Assembly (NCBI GenBank): GCA_033765345.1
Contig: JANRIC010000129.1
Location: 1-27,161, forward strand
Direction of reading: 5' to 3'
DNA: 27,161 nucleotides
From: JANRIC01 sp033765345
GTDB taxonomy: Bacteria; Bacteroidota; Bacteroidia; Cytophagales; Microscillaceae
A model generated the notes under the pieces. That model made no database searches and was not told the DNA's origin. It saw only the letters and a list, made by a program, of their open reading frames with translations. Position numbers and translations under genes: made by a program. Shown here in pieces: positions 5,434 through 12,737 of this stretch. Each line of letters begins with the position of its first letter. The first letter of the stretch is position 1.

Positions 5434-5466
5434 AAAAAGCCTTTTCCATTGTGTAGAAGGCTTTTT
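5434..5466. terminator. Bidirectional terminator-like hairpin (family B type)
   Basis: AAAAAGCCTT pairs with AAGGCTTTTT around a loop containing TCCATTGTG. The same hairpin sequence occurs at 6308-6340 and 7092-7122. It lies between the BRO remnant and the PIN-module promoter, whose TTTTTG (-33) overlaps its T-run. Confidence 0.6.
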
Positions 5467-5495
5467 GCATTTGATAGCTATTTAAGTTATTTTTA
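5462..5495 (+). promoter_or_regulatory. Candidate promoter of the PIN toxin-antitoxin pair
   Basis: TTTTTG (5462-5467), 20 bp, then TATTTTTA (5488-5495), one base off TAnnTTTG. In-frame ATGs at 5497, 5500 and 5518 follow closely, so the leader is very short or absent. Confidence 0.45.
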
Positions 5496-5517
5496 CATGA
5501 TGATAAAAAAGCAAATA

Positions 5518-5721
5518 ATGGAAACTACAAAAATAGAAAAAGAACATATCCCCAAAAAAATAAATCCCAAAGAGTGGAATATTTATAAGCCCAAAGAAAT
5601 AATTGCTGTGGGCGGAATAGAAAAATTCAGCCAAATGATAGGTAATGATAAAGAAATTGAAGTACCCAAATTTGATTTTACGAAAGAAGATTGGGAAGAA
5701 ATGCTCAATAAAGGCATATAA
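5518..5721 (+). CDS. Putative antitoxin upstream of PIN toxin
   Basis: A 67-residue charged protein (METTKIEKEHIPKKINPKEW onward) with no family I can name. The C-terminal half (VPKFDFTKEDWEEMLNKGI) is an acidic helical tail of the kind VapB-type antitoxins use to block PIN toxins. The stop lies 11 bp before the PIN gene, which is typical toxin-antitoxin spacing. In-frame ATGs at 5497 and 5500 are alternative starts, and the promoter position makes them plausible. The role is inferred mainly from the neighbour; a DNA-binding N-terminal fold is not obvious. Confidence 0.6.
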   Translation: METTKIEKEHIPKKINPKEWNIYKPKEIIAVGGIEKFSQMIGNDKEIEVPKFDFTKEDWEEMLNKGI

Positions 5722-5732
5722 ATTTATTCAAA

Positions 5733-6143
5733 ATGAATATTCTCTTGGATTCTAATGTACTCATTGATTGTATTCGTAAATCAATGAACCCTCCTAAAAG
5801 TAGTTTTATTTCAATCATTACAGTTGGTGAATTGAAATCCTTTGCTTTACGCAACAAATGGGGCTATCTTAAGCAATCAAATTTAGAAATTTTACTAAAA
5901 CATTTTCCGATTATTGAAGTAGATGGAGATTTAGTCAATACTTATGCAATCATTGACACTTTTAGTCAGGGATTGTTGCTAAACGATCCGCTTCCTTCGG
6001 GAATGTCAGCGAGAAATATGGGCAAAAATGATATTTGGATAGCCGCAACTGCACTTTATTTTGATATGGAATTATACACCAAAGACGATGATTTTGACCA
6101 TTTGACCAATATTGGTCTAAAATTGAATAAAGAATTTATTTGA
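5733..6143 (+). CDS. PIN-domain endoribonuclease toxin (VapC-like)
   Basis: A 136-residue PIN-domain protein. The acidic residues expected in the metal-binding site are present: D6 in NILLDSNVLID, E33 in ITVGELKSF, D100 in GKNDIWIAATA and D118/D120 in TKDDDFDHL. The length is normal for VapC. Such toxins cleave tRNA or rRNA and are held inactive by the co-expressed antitoxin, here the gene 11 bp upstream. Nothing looks damaged. The specific RNA target cannot be told from the sequence. A family B repeat with a terminator hairpin follows. Confidence 0.88.
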   Translation: MNILLDSNVLIDCIRKSMNPPKSSFISIITVGELKSFALRNKWGYLKQSNLEILLKHFPIIEVDGDLVNTYAIIDTFSQGLLLNDPLPSGMSARNMGKNDIWIAATALYFDMELYTKDDDFDHLTNIGLKLNKEFI

Positions 6144-6199
6144 TATGGCTTGCCTAATACTGTAAATTTTTCACATCGGTTGATGTTTGGCTTATGTAA

Positions 6200-6341
6200 T
6201 GCCAATCCCCACTGGTGCGAGTTACCAAACTCGTACCTACTATAAAGAGAGTTTCCAAACTCGATAAGTAATCTACAAGTTGTTTCCTGCACGACAAAAA
6301 AAAGTAAAAAAGCCTTTTCCATTGTGGAGAAGACTTTTTTA
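6200..6341. repeat. Repeat family B, copy 2, with bidirectional terminator
   Basis: Contains ACTGGTGCGAG, the self-complementary GAGTTTCCAAACTC, GCACGACAAAAAA, and a hairpin (6308-6340) with AAAAAAGCCTT opposite AAGaCTTTTTT. It sits between the convergent PIN toxin gene and the small gene at 6361, so it can terminate both. Confidence 0.6.
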
Positions 6342-6360
6342 CTCTAAAGAATCCCTAATT

Positions 6361-6507
6361 TTAGCTATTGATTTCTTTTTTAGATATTTCTCGTTTTTTG
6401 ATTTCTTTTGCTTTATCCGTAAATAAAGGTTCTTTACCATATTTATCCTCAATCAATTGGATAGCCTCTGCCAAACTGATAGTAACTTTTTTTTGTATAG
6501 ATTTCAT
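6361..6507 (-). CDS. Small basic protein overlapping the DUF6934-like gene
   Basis: A 48-residue protein starting MKSIQKKVTISLAEAIQLIE and ending KKREISKKEINS. Its ATG overlaps the stop of the upstream gene in an ATGA arrangement, so translation is probably coupled. It is rich in Lys and has a strand-then-helix start that could be a small antitoxin or DNA-binding module, but no family is recognised. It overlaps no other candidate gene, and both ends fit: coupled start and terminator immediately after. Confidence 0.6.
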   Translation of the reverse strand: MKSIQKKVTISLAEAIQLIEDKYGKEPLFTDKAKEIKKREISKKEINS

Positions 6508-6944
6508 ATTTTTTTTATTTTAAATTCTTCATATTTCCCATTAACATAAAATATTTCATATTCGTCTTGTTCATTTAACGCCAAAATCTCAAATTCAGTT
6601 TGAATGGTGGCAATATTATCTCTTATAATCTTTTGGTAAAGTCGAGTGCGAGCAGATGAACTACCTTTTATAATCACACTTGCATTTACATTTGTAGTAT
6701 AAAAATCTCTTATTGTCTGTATCACAGTTGCCAAAACCTTGATGGTATCTCCATTATTAGATACTGCTTTGTCATCAATTTCTTGTGTTTTTTCATTAAA
6801 ATCACCAAAAGCAAGATTATAAAGACTTTCGTCAATTTTCTCAAAAATCACTACTTTTAAAATAACTCCTTGTATGCCTATACTTAAAAATGTATAAATA
6901 AGGTTATTTTGATTAGTCAAATAAGTATATTTTTCTGAATTCAT
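6504..6944 (-). CDS. DUF6934-like protein of unknown function
   Basis: A 146-residue cytosolic protein with the layout I associate with the Bacteroidota DUF6934 family. It opens with a beta-rich region (YTYLTNQNNLIYTFLSIG). The conserved YNLAFGDFNEKTQEIDD and VSNNGDTIKVLATVIQTIRD follow. The central SVIIKGSSSARTRLYQKII motif, with its Ser/Ala-Arg-Thr-Arg-Leu-Tyr core, comes next. No signal peptide is seen. It is the first gene of a two-gene unit, overlapping the 48-residue gene by 4 bp, with a perfect TATCTTTG -7 element 17 bp before its ATG. The family's biochemical function is not known to me. The compact paired layout in an accessory region next to another toxin-antitoxin pair suggests a similar module. 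Confidence 0.66.
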   Translation of the reverse strand: MNSEKYTYLTNQNNLIYTFLSIGIQGVILKVVIFEKIDESLYNLAFGDFNEKTQEIDDKAVSNNGDTIKVLATVIQTIRDFYTTNVNASVIIKGSSSARTRLYQKIIRDNIATIQTEFEILALNEQDEYEIFYVNGKYEEFKIKKI

Positions 6945-6960
6945 TTATTTTGACTTTTTG

Positions 6961-6968
6961 CAAAGATA
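6961..6968 (-). promoter_or_regulatory. -7 promoter element of the DUF6934-like operon
   Basis: TATCTTTG on the minus strand, an exact match to TAnnTTTG, with the ATG 17 bp beyond it. No good TTG is seen 19 bp upstream, so the -33 element is weak. Confidence 0.48.
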
Positions 6969-6996
6969 CTGAATTTTAGAAAATTTGTTTAAAGGA

Positions 6997-7124
6997 CGCT
7001 ACTGATGCGTTTCCCTACTCATACCTACCATCCAGAGAATTCCCAAACTCGAGAAATAAATACAAGGCACTTCCGGCACGACAAAAAAACGAAAGCCTTC
7101 TCCACAATGGAAAAGGCTTTTTAA
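6997..7124. repeat. Repeat family B, copy 3, with terminator
   Basis: Contains ACTGATGCG, CCAAACTCGAGAAATAAATA and GGCACGACAAAAAAACG, then a hairpin AAAGCCTT (7092-7099)/AAGGCTTT (7113-7120). It lies about 70 bp past the amidase stop and is a likely terminator for that gene on the minus strand. The hairpin loop TCCACAATGG is the complement of the TCCATTGTGGA loop in copy 2, so the hairpin is in the opposite sense. Confidence 0.6.
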
Positions 7125-7189
7125 AACTATTGTTTGTTAGTTTCTTGCTCTGATTTCATCCATTTTTTGTATGTTCAAGTCTCTATGTT

Positions 7190-8779
7190 TTATTTTTCCT
7201 GAAACTCTGGGACTTTGCGATGTTTTGTACCCTGCTCATAGGAATATGCAATTTCAAGTAAAAGCGGCTCGCTCCAGGCGCGCCCAAAAAAGGAAATACC
7301 TACTGGGAGTCCTTCCACAAAACCCATCGGGACGGTAATATTCGGATAACCTGCCTGCGCTGCTGGGGAAGAACTGCCTAATTGGAAGGAGTCACCGTTG
7401 ATTAGGTCGGTTTTCCAGGCTGGTCCACCTGTAGGGGCAATCAGGGCATCGAGTTTGTTTTCCTGCATGATTTCATCGATGCCTTCTTCACGGATAGTTT
7501 TGAGCATTTTGGCAAGAGCTTCTTGATATTCTTGAGAGTTAAGATCGCCCTTTGCCTGGGCTTGTTTCATAATATCTTGATCAAAGTATTTGAGTTCGAT
7601 GCTATCTTTTTCATTAAAAGCTATGATTTCTTCCAGCGTTTTGAAAGGGGCTTTTGCACCAAGGCTTTTCAGGTATTGATTGATTCCATCCTTGAATTCA
7701 TAAAGTAGCACAGTATAGGATAAACCGCCCACATTCGGCGTCGAGATTTCTTCAATTTCTATGATTTGTACTCCCTGGCTTTTGAGATATTCCACGGCTT
7801 TGTTCATGACCTGATCTACTTTGAAATTTCGCCCAAAAGGTGCCTTAAAAAGTCCGATTCTTTTGCCCTTCAAGCCGTCTTTTTTGAGGAATTGGGTATA
7901 ATCCTTATAAAATTTGCCTTCACTAGCCAGGGTTTTGCTGTCCGAAGAATCTATACCTACCATAGCACCCAGACAAATCGCTGCGTCTCTGACAGTACGC
8001 GCCATCGGGCCGGGTGTATCTTGGGTAAAAGAAATGGGAATAATACCTGATCGACTCAGCAAGCCTACGGTGGGTTTGATGCCTACGATGCCGTTGTTGT
8101 TGGATGGGCAAACGATCGAGCCGTTGGTTTCTGTACCAATGGCAACGATGCAAAGATTGGCTGAGGGGGCTACACCCGAACCGGAGCTTGAGCCGCAGGG
8201 ATTGCGATCGAGTATATACGGATTTTTGGTTTGCCCGCCCACACCACTCCAGCCGCTGGTGGAGAGTTCGCCCCGAAAATTTGCCCATTCGCTGAGATTG
8301 GTTTTGCCGATGATTACTGCCCCTGCTTCGCGAAGTTTTTGGGCGATAAAGCTGTCTTTGGAAGGTTTAGAGCCTTTTAATGCCCGAGATCCTGCGGTAG
8401 TTTCCATTTGGTCGTGGGTGTCGATGTTGTCTTTAAGCAATACGGGCACACCGTGCATCGGCCCGCGGGCTTTGCCGTTTTTGAGTTCCTGGTCGAGTTG
8501 GTCGGCTATTTTCAGGGCATCTGGATTGAGCTGAATCACAGAATTAAGTGCCGGACCTTTTTTATCAATGGCTTCAATCCGGTCTAGATAACTTTGCACG
8601 ACTTCACGGATGCTAAAATCCCCTTTTTGATAGCCTTCCTGCAACTGTGCGATGGTGTACTCTTGAAACTTAAAATCATTGTAATGGGTCTCTTCCTGGC
8701 TGAGGGTTTGTGGGTTTTGACAGGAAATGAGGTAAAAAGTAAAAAGTAAGAAAACCGTTAAGCGAAAAACTCGATGCAT
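7190..8779 (-). CDS. Amidase-signature family lipoprotein
   Basis: A 529-residue exported amidase of the GatA/FAAH superfamily. The lipoprotein signal reads LLFTFYLISC, with the lipobox Cys at about residue 20. The Ser-cisSer-Lys triad can be placed: Lys about 116 in PVLLKDNIDT, cis-Ser about 197 in NPCGSSSGSGVAP, and nucleophile Ser about 221 in GTETNGSIVCPS. The C-terminal end carries ITVPMGFVEGLPVGISFFGR, typical of the family. The ATG at 8779 is chosen over an in-frame TTG three codons upstream. It hydrolyses amide bonds, but the substrate cannot be told; being lipid-anchored, it is not the tRNA amidotransferase subunit. It is transcribed alone, ending at the family B terminator. Confidence 0.92.
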   Translation of the reverse strand: MHRVFRLTVFLLFTFYLISCQNPQTLSQEETHYNDFKFQEYTIAQLQEGYQKGDFSIREVVQSYLDRIEAIDKKGPALNSVIQLNPDALKIADQLDQELKNGKARGPMHGVPVLLKDNIDTHDQMETTAGSRALKGSKPSKDSFIAQKLREAGAVIIGKTNLSEWANFRGELSTSGWSGVGGQTKNPYILDRNPCGSSSGSGVAPSANLCIVAIGTETNGSIVCPSNNNGIVGIKPTVGLLSRSGIIPISFTQDTPGPMARTVRDAAICLGAMVGIDSSDSKTLASEGKFYKDYTQFLKKDGLKGKRIGLFKAPFGRNFKVDQVMNKAVEYLKSQGVQIIEIEEISTPNVGGLSYTVLLYEFKDGINQYLKSLGAKAPFKTLEEIIAFNEKDSIELKYFDQDIMKQAQAKGDLNSQEYQEALAKMLKTIREEGIDEIMQENKLDALIAPTGGPAWKTDLINGDSFQLGSSSPAAQAGYPNITVPMGFVEGLPVGISFFGRAWSEPLLLEIAYSYEQGTKHRKVPEFQEK

Positions 8780-9047
8780 ATTATTCAATGGGTTAATATT
8801 TTGTATGAAAATTTTTATATGCCCAAGATAGTGAATTGCTGTAATTTGTATGAAGTTTTTTAAAAAAATTTAGATGAATCCGATCAAATTTAAGCGATTT
8901 GGTTAGTGTTCAAGATGAATATCTGGTATACTTTCCAACGCTTAACAAGCCTTATGCAATAGCTGCCTGACGATGCCCCTTTTTATTTCCTTGCTAATAA
9001 AAAAATGCTAAATTCATTGATTATAAGCGTATTAAAAGCTCAAATAG

Positions 9048-9119
9048 TAGTCCCGGCGGGAATTGAACCCACATCTAGAGTTTAGGAAACTCCTATTCTA
9101 TCCATTGAACTACGGGACC
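9048..9119 (-). tRNA. tRNA-Arg (anticodon CCU)
   Basis: The minus strand folds into a full cloverleaf of about 72 nt: acceptor GGTCCCG/CGGGACT (first pair G-T), anticodon stem GGAGT/ACTCT with loop TTCCTAA, giving anticodon CCT, and T arm GTGGG-TTCAATT-CCCGC. The discriminator base is A and CCA is not encoded. It decodes AGG. No inserted element or direct repeat of its 3' end is visible nearby. Confidence 0.93.
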
Positions 9120-9143
9120 ATTGGATTCAATTTACAAAATAAA

Positions 9144-10325
9144 TCAATTCTCCGAATTATCGGAATAATTGGGTACATAATTCGGGTAAATACTTCGATA
9201 TTTTTCCCAAGCCATTTCAAAAATCAACTGGCGGAGATGTTCAATATTTTCTTTGTTCAAAGCCGAGATCCGAATCACCTGGTCATTCACTTTGAGGTGG
9301 TCGGAATAATCAATGTTTGGATCATCTACTAGGTCTATTTTGTTAAGAATCAGCAAAGTAGGCTTATCGGCGGCTTTGATATCAATCAGTGTTTGATTTA
9401 CGATGGCAATTTGTTCTTCGCATTGAGGCGAAGATATATCAGCTACGTGCAGTAAAATGTCAGCTTCTTTGATTTCGTCGAGGGTTGATTTAAAGCTCTC
9501 GATGAGCAGGGTAGGCAATTTACGAATAAAACCGACGGTATCGGTCAATAAAAAGGGGATACCGTTCAGGTTGATTTTTCGCACGGTAGAGTCTACGGTG
9601 GCAAAAAGCTTATTTTCAGCAAATACATCAGATTTGGAGAGAAGCTTCATCAGGGTAGACTTGCCTACGTTGGTATATCCTACCAAAGCCAAGCGAACCA
9701 TACTTTCACGCGCTTTGCGACGGGTGGTGCTCTGTTTGTCGATTTTTTTGAGCTTATCCTTTAATAATGCAATTTTATCGTTAATAATACGCCTGTCGGT
9801 CTCGAGTTCTTTTTCACCTGGTCCACGCATACCGATTCCACCTTTCTGCTTGGAAAGGTGAGTCCACATGCGGGTTAGTCTGGGGAGAAGGTATTGATAT
9901 TGAGCCAGTTCAACCTGAGTCTTAGCCTGAACAGTTTGCGCTCTGAGCGAAAAAATATCCAGAATTAATAAACTTCTATCCAATATCTTACATTTGGCTT
10001 TGTCGATAATTTCTCCATTAATTTCACGCTCCAGATTTCGTACCTGAGAAGGGCTGAGATCGTCGTCAAAAATGACCATATCGATGGCGTTTTCCAAGAC
10101 ATACTCCTTGATTTCTAATAGTTTACCTTTTCCGACGTATGTTCTGAAATCCGGTTTTTCAAGATTTTGCGTAAATATATGAGATACCTGAATATCAAGT
10201 GTTTCGGCCAGAAAAGCCAATTCTTCGGTATAAATTTGCGTAATTTCTTTGCTTTGACCTTCCCTGGCGACTGCGACTAGCACGGCACATTCTCGTTGGG
10301 GGGCGGTATAGTGTAATTTAATCAT
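9144..10325 (-). CDS. hflX: GTPase HflX
   Basis: A 393-residue ribosome-associated GTPase. The N-terminal HflX domain (about 1-190) contains the glycine-rich KGGIGMRGPGEKELETDRR loop typical of the family. The G domain has G1 GYTNVGKST (216-224), G3 DTVGFIRKLP (262 on) and G4 NKID (328-331). HflX splits or rescues stalled ribosomes under stress; this is family knowledge. The segment usually reading ATLDPTTR is ATVDSTVRK here, a small deviation in switch I. The final residues (YVPNYSDNSEN) are polar. The gene ends about 25 bp before the tRNA on the same strand. Confidence 0.95.
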   Translation of the reverse strand: MIKLHYTAPQRECAVLVAVAREGQSKEITQIYTEELAFLAETLDIQVSHIFTQNLEKPDFRTYVGKGKLLEIKEYVLENAIDMVIFDDDLSPSQVRNLEREINGEIIDKAKCKILDRSLLILDIFSLRAQTVQAKTQVELAQYQYLLPRLTRMWTHLSKQKGGIGMRGPGEKELETDRRIINDKIALLKDKLKKIDKQSTTRRKARESMVRLALVGYTNVGKSTLMKLLSKSDVFAENKLFATVDSTVRKINLNGIPFLLTDTVGFIRKLPTLLIESFKSTLDEIKEADILLHVADISSPQCEEQIAIVNQTLIDIKAADKPTLLILNKIDLVDDPNIDYSDHLKVNDQVIRISALNKENIEHLRQLIFEMAWEKYRSIYPNYVPNYSDNSEN

Positions 10326-10598
10326 ATTTAATCTTTAGGAAATTCTAATGTTGGTTTTTAAACCGTAATTTTAACATCTAGTCACTTTATTGCATCAAAA
10401 TATAGTTTTTCTAATTACTAAATTTGCATAAAAGAAAAACAAAAAACAATTTCACACCAGCAAAGTTAAGGTATAATTAAGAGTAAATTTTTGTCAAGTT
10501 TTTCTTCATAAATAAAAAGACAATCTTGATCTAAGATATACGATTTTGAAGGTAAAGATAGTTAAATAAATATACCATCTCTTACTAAAATTTTACCA
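10326..10598. promoter_or_regulatory. Divergent intergenic region between hflX and the polysaccharide locus
   Basis: A very AT-rich spacer without an open frame. It must hold promoters for both directions. The only exact TAnnTTTG seen is TAAATTTG at 10419-10426 on the plus strand, about 170 bp before the glycosyltransferase, with no properly spaced -33 partner. If used, it gives a long leader. Confidence 0.35.
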
Positions 10599-11762
10599 AT
10601 GCGAGTAGCTATTGTTTTGAATACGTCTTGGAATATTTACAATTTCAGAAGAGGTCTTGCCCAATTTCTTCTGGACAAAGGACATCAGGTGATTGCCATT
10701 GCTCCTCGGGATGAATATTCCGATTATTTAGTGGAGATGGGTTGTGAGTTTTATCCTGTCAAGTTGGAGCGTAAAGGCTCTAATCCTCTCAGGGATTTTG
10801 ACTATATGCGCCAACTTTTTCGGGTATACAAAGAGTCTAATCCTGATATAATCCTCCAATTTACGATTAAGCCCAATATCTACGGTACGTTGGCTGCCAT
10901 TCCGCTTCGGAAACTGGTCATTAACAATGTATGTGGTTTGGGCACGGTATTTTTGAGGGATGACTTGACCTCCAAAATCGCTAAGTTATTGTATAAGATT
11001 TCCTTTCGTTATGCAAACAAGGTTTTTTTTCAAAACGAAGACGATCTGCAATTATTTCTTGAGCATAATTTAATAAAGAAGAAAATTACGGATTTGGTTC
11101 CCGGCTCGGGGATTCCGTTGGATAAATTCCATCCGGTTGATTTTCAGCGAAATGAAATATTCACATTTTTGATGATTGCTCGGCTGATATATGACAAAGG
11201 AATTTTAGAATATATCGAGGCGATCCGCACCCTTCGCAAAAAAGGTCTCAGGGCTAAGTTTCAGATATTGGGCTTTATTGATGAAGATCGTAATTTGGGG
11301 GTATCCCGCGAGCAAGTGCAAGCTTGGGTAGATGAGGGATTGATCGATTATTTGGGTACCACAGACCACGTGGCACAATTTATAGAAAAGGCCGATTGTG
11401 TGGTTTTGCCTTCTTACAGGGAAGGTACTCCTCGTTCTCTTTTAGAAGCCGCAGGCATGGCCAAGCCATTGATTACCACAGATATTGCAGGTTGTAGACA
11501 AACCGTAGTGGATGGCTTGAACGGATTTCTGTGCAAGGTCAAAGACGCTGATGACCTGGCTCTAAAAATGGAGGAGATGTATCTTCTTGATAATGAAACA
11601 CTTAAAGGTATGGGTGAAGCTAGTAGGATAAAAGTGGAAAAAGAATTTGATGAAAAAATCGTCATTCAAAAATATTCCAAAATTCTGGATTGCTTTACCA
11701 TTGTCCAGGAAAGAAAAACCCGAAAGAAAAACCGAAGCATCCCAAAAGTAGCTACTATCTGA
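10599..11762 (+). CDS. Glycosyltransferase family 4 (GT-B fold)
   Basis: A 387-residue cytoplasmic glycosyltransferase. The N-terminal Rossmann half starts MRVAIVLNTSWNIYNFRRGL and includes QFTIKPNIYGTLAA. The C-terminal donor-binding half has IARLIYDKGILEYIEAI and the EX7E motif E275-E283 (REGTPRSLLEAAGM), followed by LITTDIAGCRQTV. It resembles PglA/CapM-type enzymes that add a hexose derivative to an undecaprenyl-linked acceptor. The tail is strongly basic (RKTRKKNRSIPK), perhaps for membrane contact. It is first in a plus-strand locus with export and kinase genes and is likely to build the exported polymer's repeat unit; the sugar is unknown. Confidence 0.9.
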   Translation: MRVAIVLNTSWNIYNFRRGLAQFLLDKGHQVIAIAPRDEYSDYLVEMGCEFYPVKLERKGSNPLRDFDYMRQLFRVYKESNPDIILQFTIKPNIYGTLAAIPLRKLVINNVCGLGTVFLRDDLTSKIAKLLYKISFRYANKVFFQNEDDLQLFLEHNLIKKKITDLVPGSGIPLDKFHPVDFQRNEIFTFLMIARLIYDKGILEYIEAIRTLRKKGLRAKFQILGFIDEDRNLGVSREQVQAWVDEGLIDYLGTTDHVAQFIEKADCVVLPSYREGTPRSLLEAAGMAKPLITTDIAGCRQTVVDGLNGFLCKVKDADDLALKMEEMYLLDNETLKGMGEASRIKVEKEFDEKIVIQKYSKILDCFTIVQERKTRKKNRSIPKVATI

Positions 11763-11781
11763 TAAACAAATCATTGGCGAA

Positions 11782-11813
11782 TTTTGTAATTACTCTTTTA
11801 CTTTATAAGTTTA
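11782..11813 (+). promoter_or_regulatory. Candidate promoter before the Wza-like gene
   Basis: TTTTG (11782-11786), 19 bp, then TAAGTTTA (11806-11813), one base off TAnnTTTG. It lies in the 93-bp gap and could give the export genes their own start. Confidence 0.4.
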
Positions 11814-11855
11814 CAGGAGTATTTTTATTATTTATACAATCAAAAAACACACCTT

Positions 11856-12701
11856 ATGCGTTTGATCATGGCTATTATATTGGGTACGTGCATAACTTCC
11901 TGCGGCCTTTACAACCAGAATATCATGTTTAGCACCAAAGAAAGTATTCTGCATAACCAGCCTAATATCGAGCTTCAAGTCAAAGCCGCAGAACAAAATT
12001 ATTTAATTCAGAAAAATGATTTTTTAGAGGTAAGGGTCTATACTCAAGATGGAGAAGTAATTATTGATCCTCCTCAAATAGATTCAAATCAGCCTGTCAA
12101 TAATAATTTTAACCCAGGAAATATAAATAATACTCAGGGAAACCTTCAGAATACACTTGGAAATCAAATTAGTGGGAATACATTTCCCTTACAATATCCC
12201 AATTTTTTGGTTAGGCAAGACGGATACGCCAAACTTCCGCTTATTGGAGAAATAAAGCTTGAAAACCTGACTCTAGACGAAGCCGATAGCCTCCTGGAAA
12301 GCAAGTATGAGGAGTTTTATGAGAAACCCTTTGTTCGTACCCGTTATTCCAATAAAAAGGTGGTTGTTTTTAAAGGAAACCAGGGGCTGCTTTTCCCTTT
12401 GAGGAACGAAAAAGTCAATCTCATAGATGTATTGGCGCAAACAGGCGGTGTGTCGAGTGAGCTGAGAGCTTCCAATATCCGTCTGATTAGAGGAAACCTA
12501 AGAGATCCTGATATTTATGTGATTAACCTCAGAACCATTAATGGGCTAAAGCAGTATGATCTAACAATAGAGCCTAATGACATTATTTATGTAGAACCTG
12601 TACGAAAGCCTTTCGTGGAATCGTTAAGAGATATAAGCCCGGTATTGTCTTTGGTGACAAGTGTCGTAGCCCTTGTACTTCTATTTAGGAATAATAACTA
12701 A
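11856..12701 (+). CDS. Polysaccharide export lipoprotein (Wza-like)
   Basis: A 281-residue outer-membrane export component. The lipoprotein signal reads IMAIILGTCITSC, with lipid-anchor Cys 16. The polysaccharide export domain begins at YLIQKNDFLEVRVYTQDGEV and continues after an insert as YPNFLVRQDGYAKLPLIGEI. An SLBB-type domain contains LRNEKVNLIDVLAQTGGVS, and the protein ends in a hydrophobic helix (LSLVTSVVALVLLF), common in Bacteroidota homologues. An Asn/Gln-rich insert of about 30 residues (roughly 78-108) interrupts the export domain, which is unusual. With the kinase 36 bp downstream it should form the trans-envelope channel for the polymer. Confidence 0.93.
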   Translation: MRLIMAIILGTCITSCGLYNQNIMFSTKESILHNQPNIELQVKAAEQNYLIQKNDFLEVRVYTQDGEVIIDPPQIDSNQPVNNNFNPGNINNTQGNLQNTLGNQISGNTFPLQYPNFLVRQDGYAKLPLIGEIKLENLTLDEADSLLESKYEEFYEKPFVRTRYSNKKVVVFKGNQGLLFPLRNEKVNLIDVLAQTGGVSSELRASNIRLIRGNLRDPDIYVINLRTINGLKQYDLTIEPNDIIYVEPVRKPFVESLRDISPVLSLVTSVVALVLLFRNNN

Positions 12702-12737
12702 GAATTCGGGAGGTATTCATTTTTAAAACCTTGCACT

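Noticed and set aside
7914..8534. 206-codon open frame on the plus strand
   Set aside because: It is antisense to the conserved catalytic part of the amidase gene, which fully explains the sequence.
9048..9119. tRNA-Arg as an integration site for the accessory region
   Set aside because: No duplication of the tRNA 3' end was seen near it, no integrase is adjacent, and the accessory region ends about 2 kb away with core genes between.
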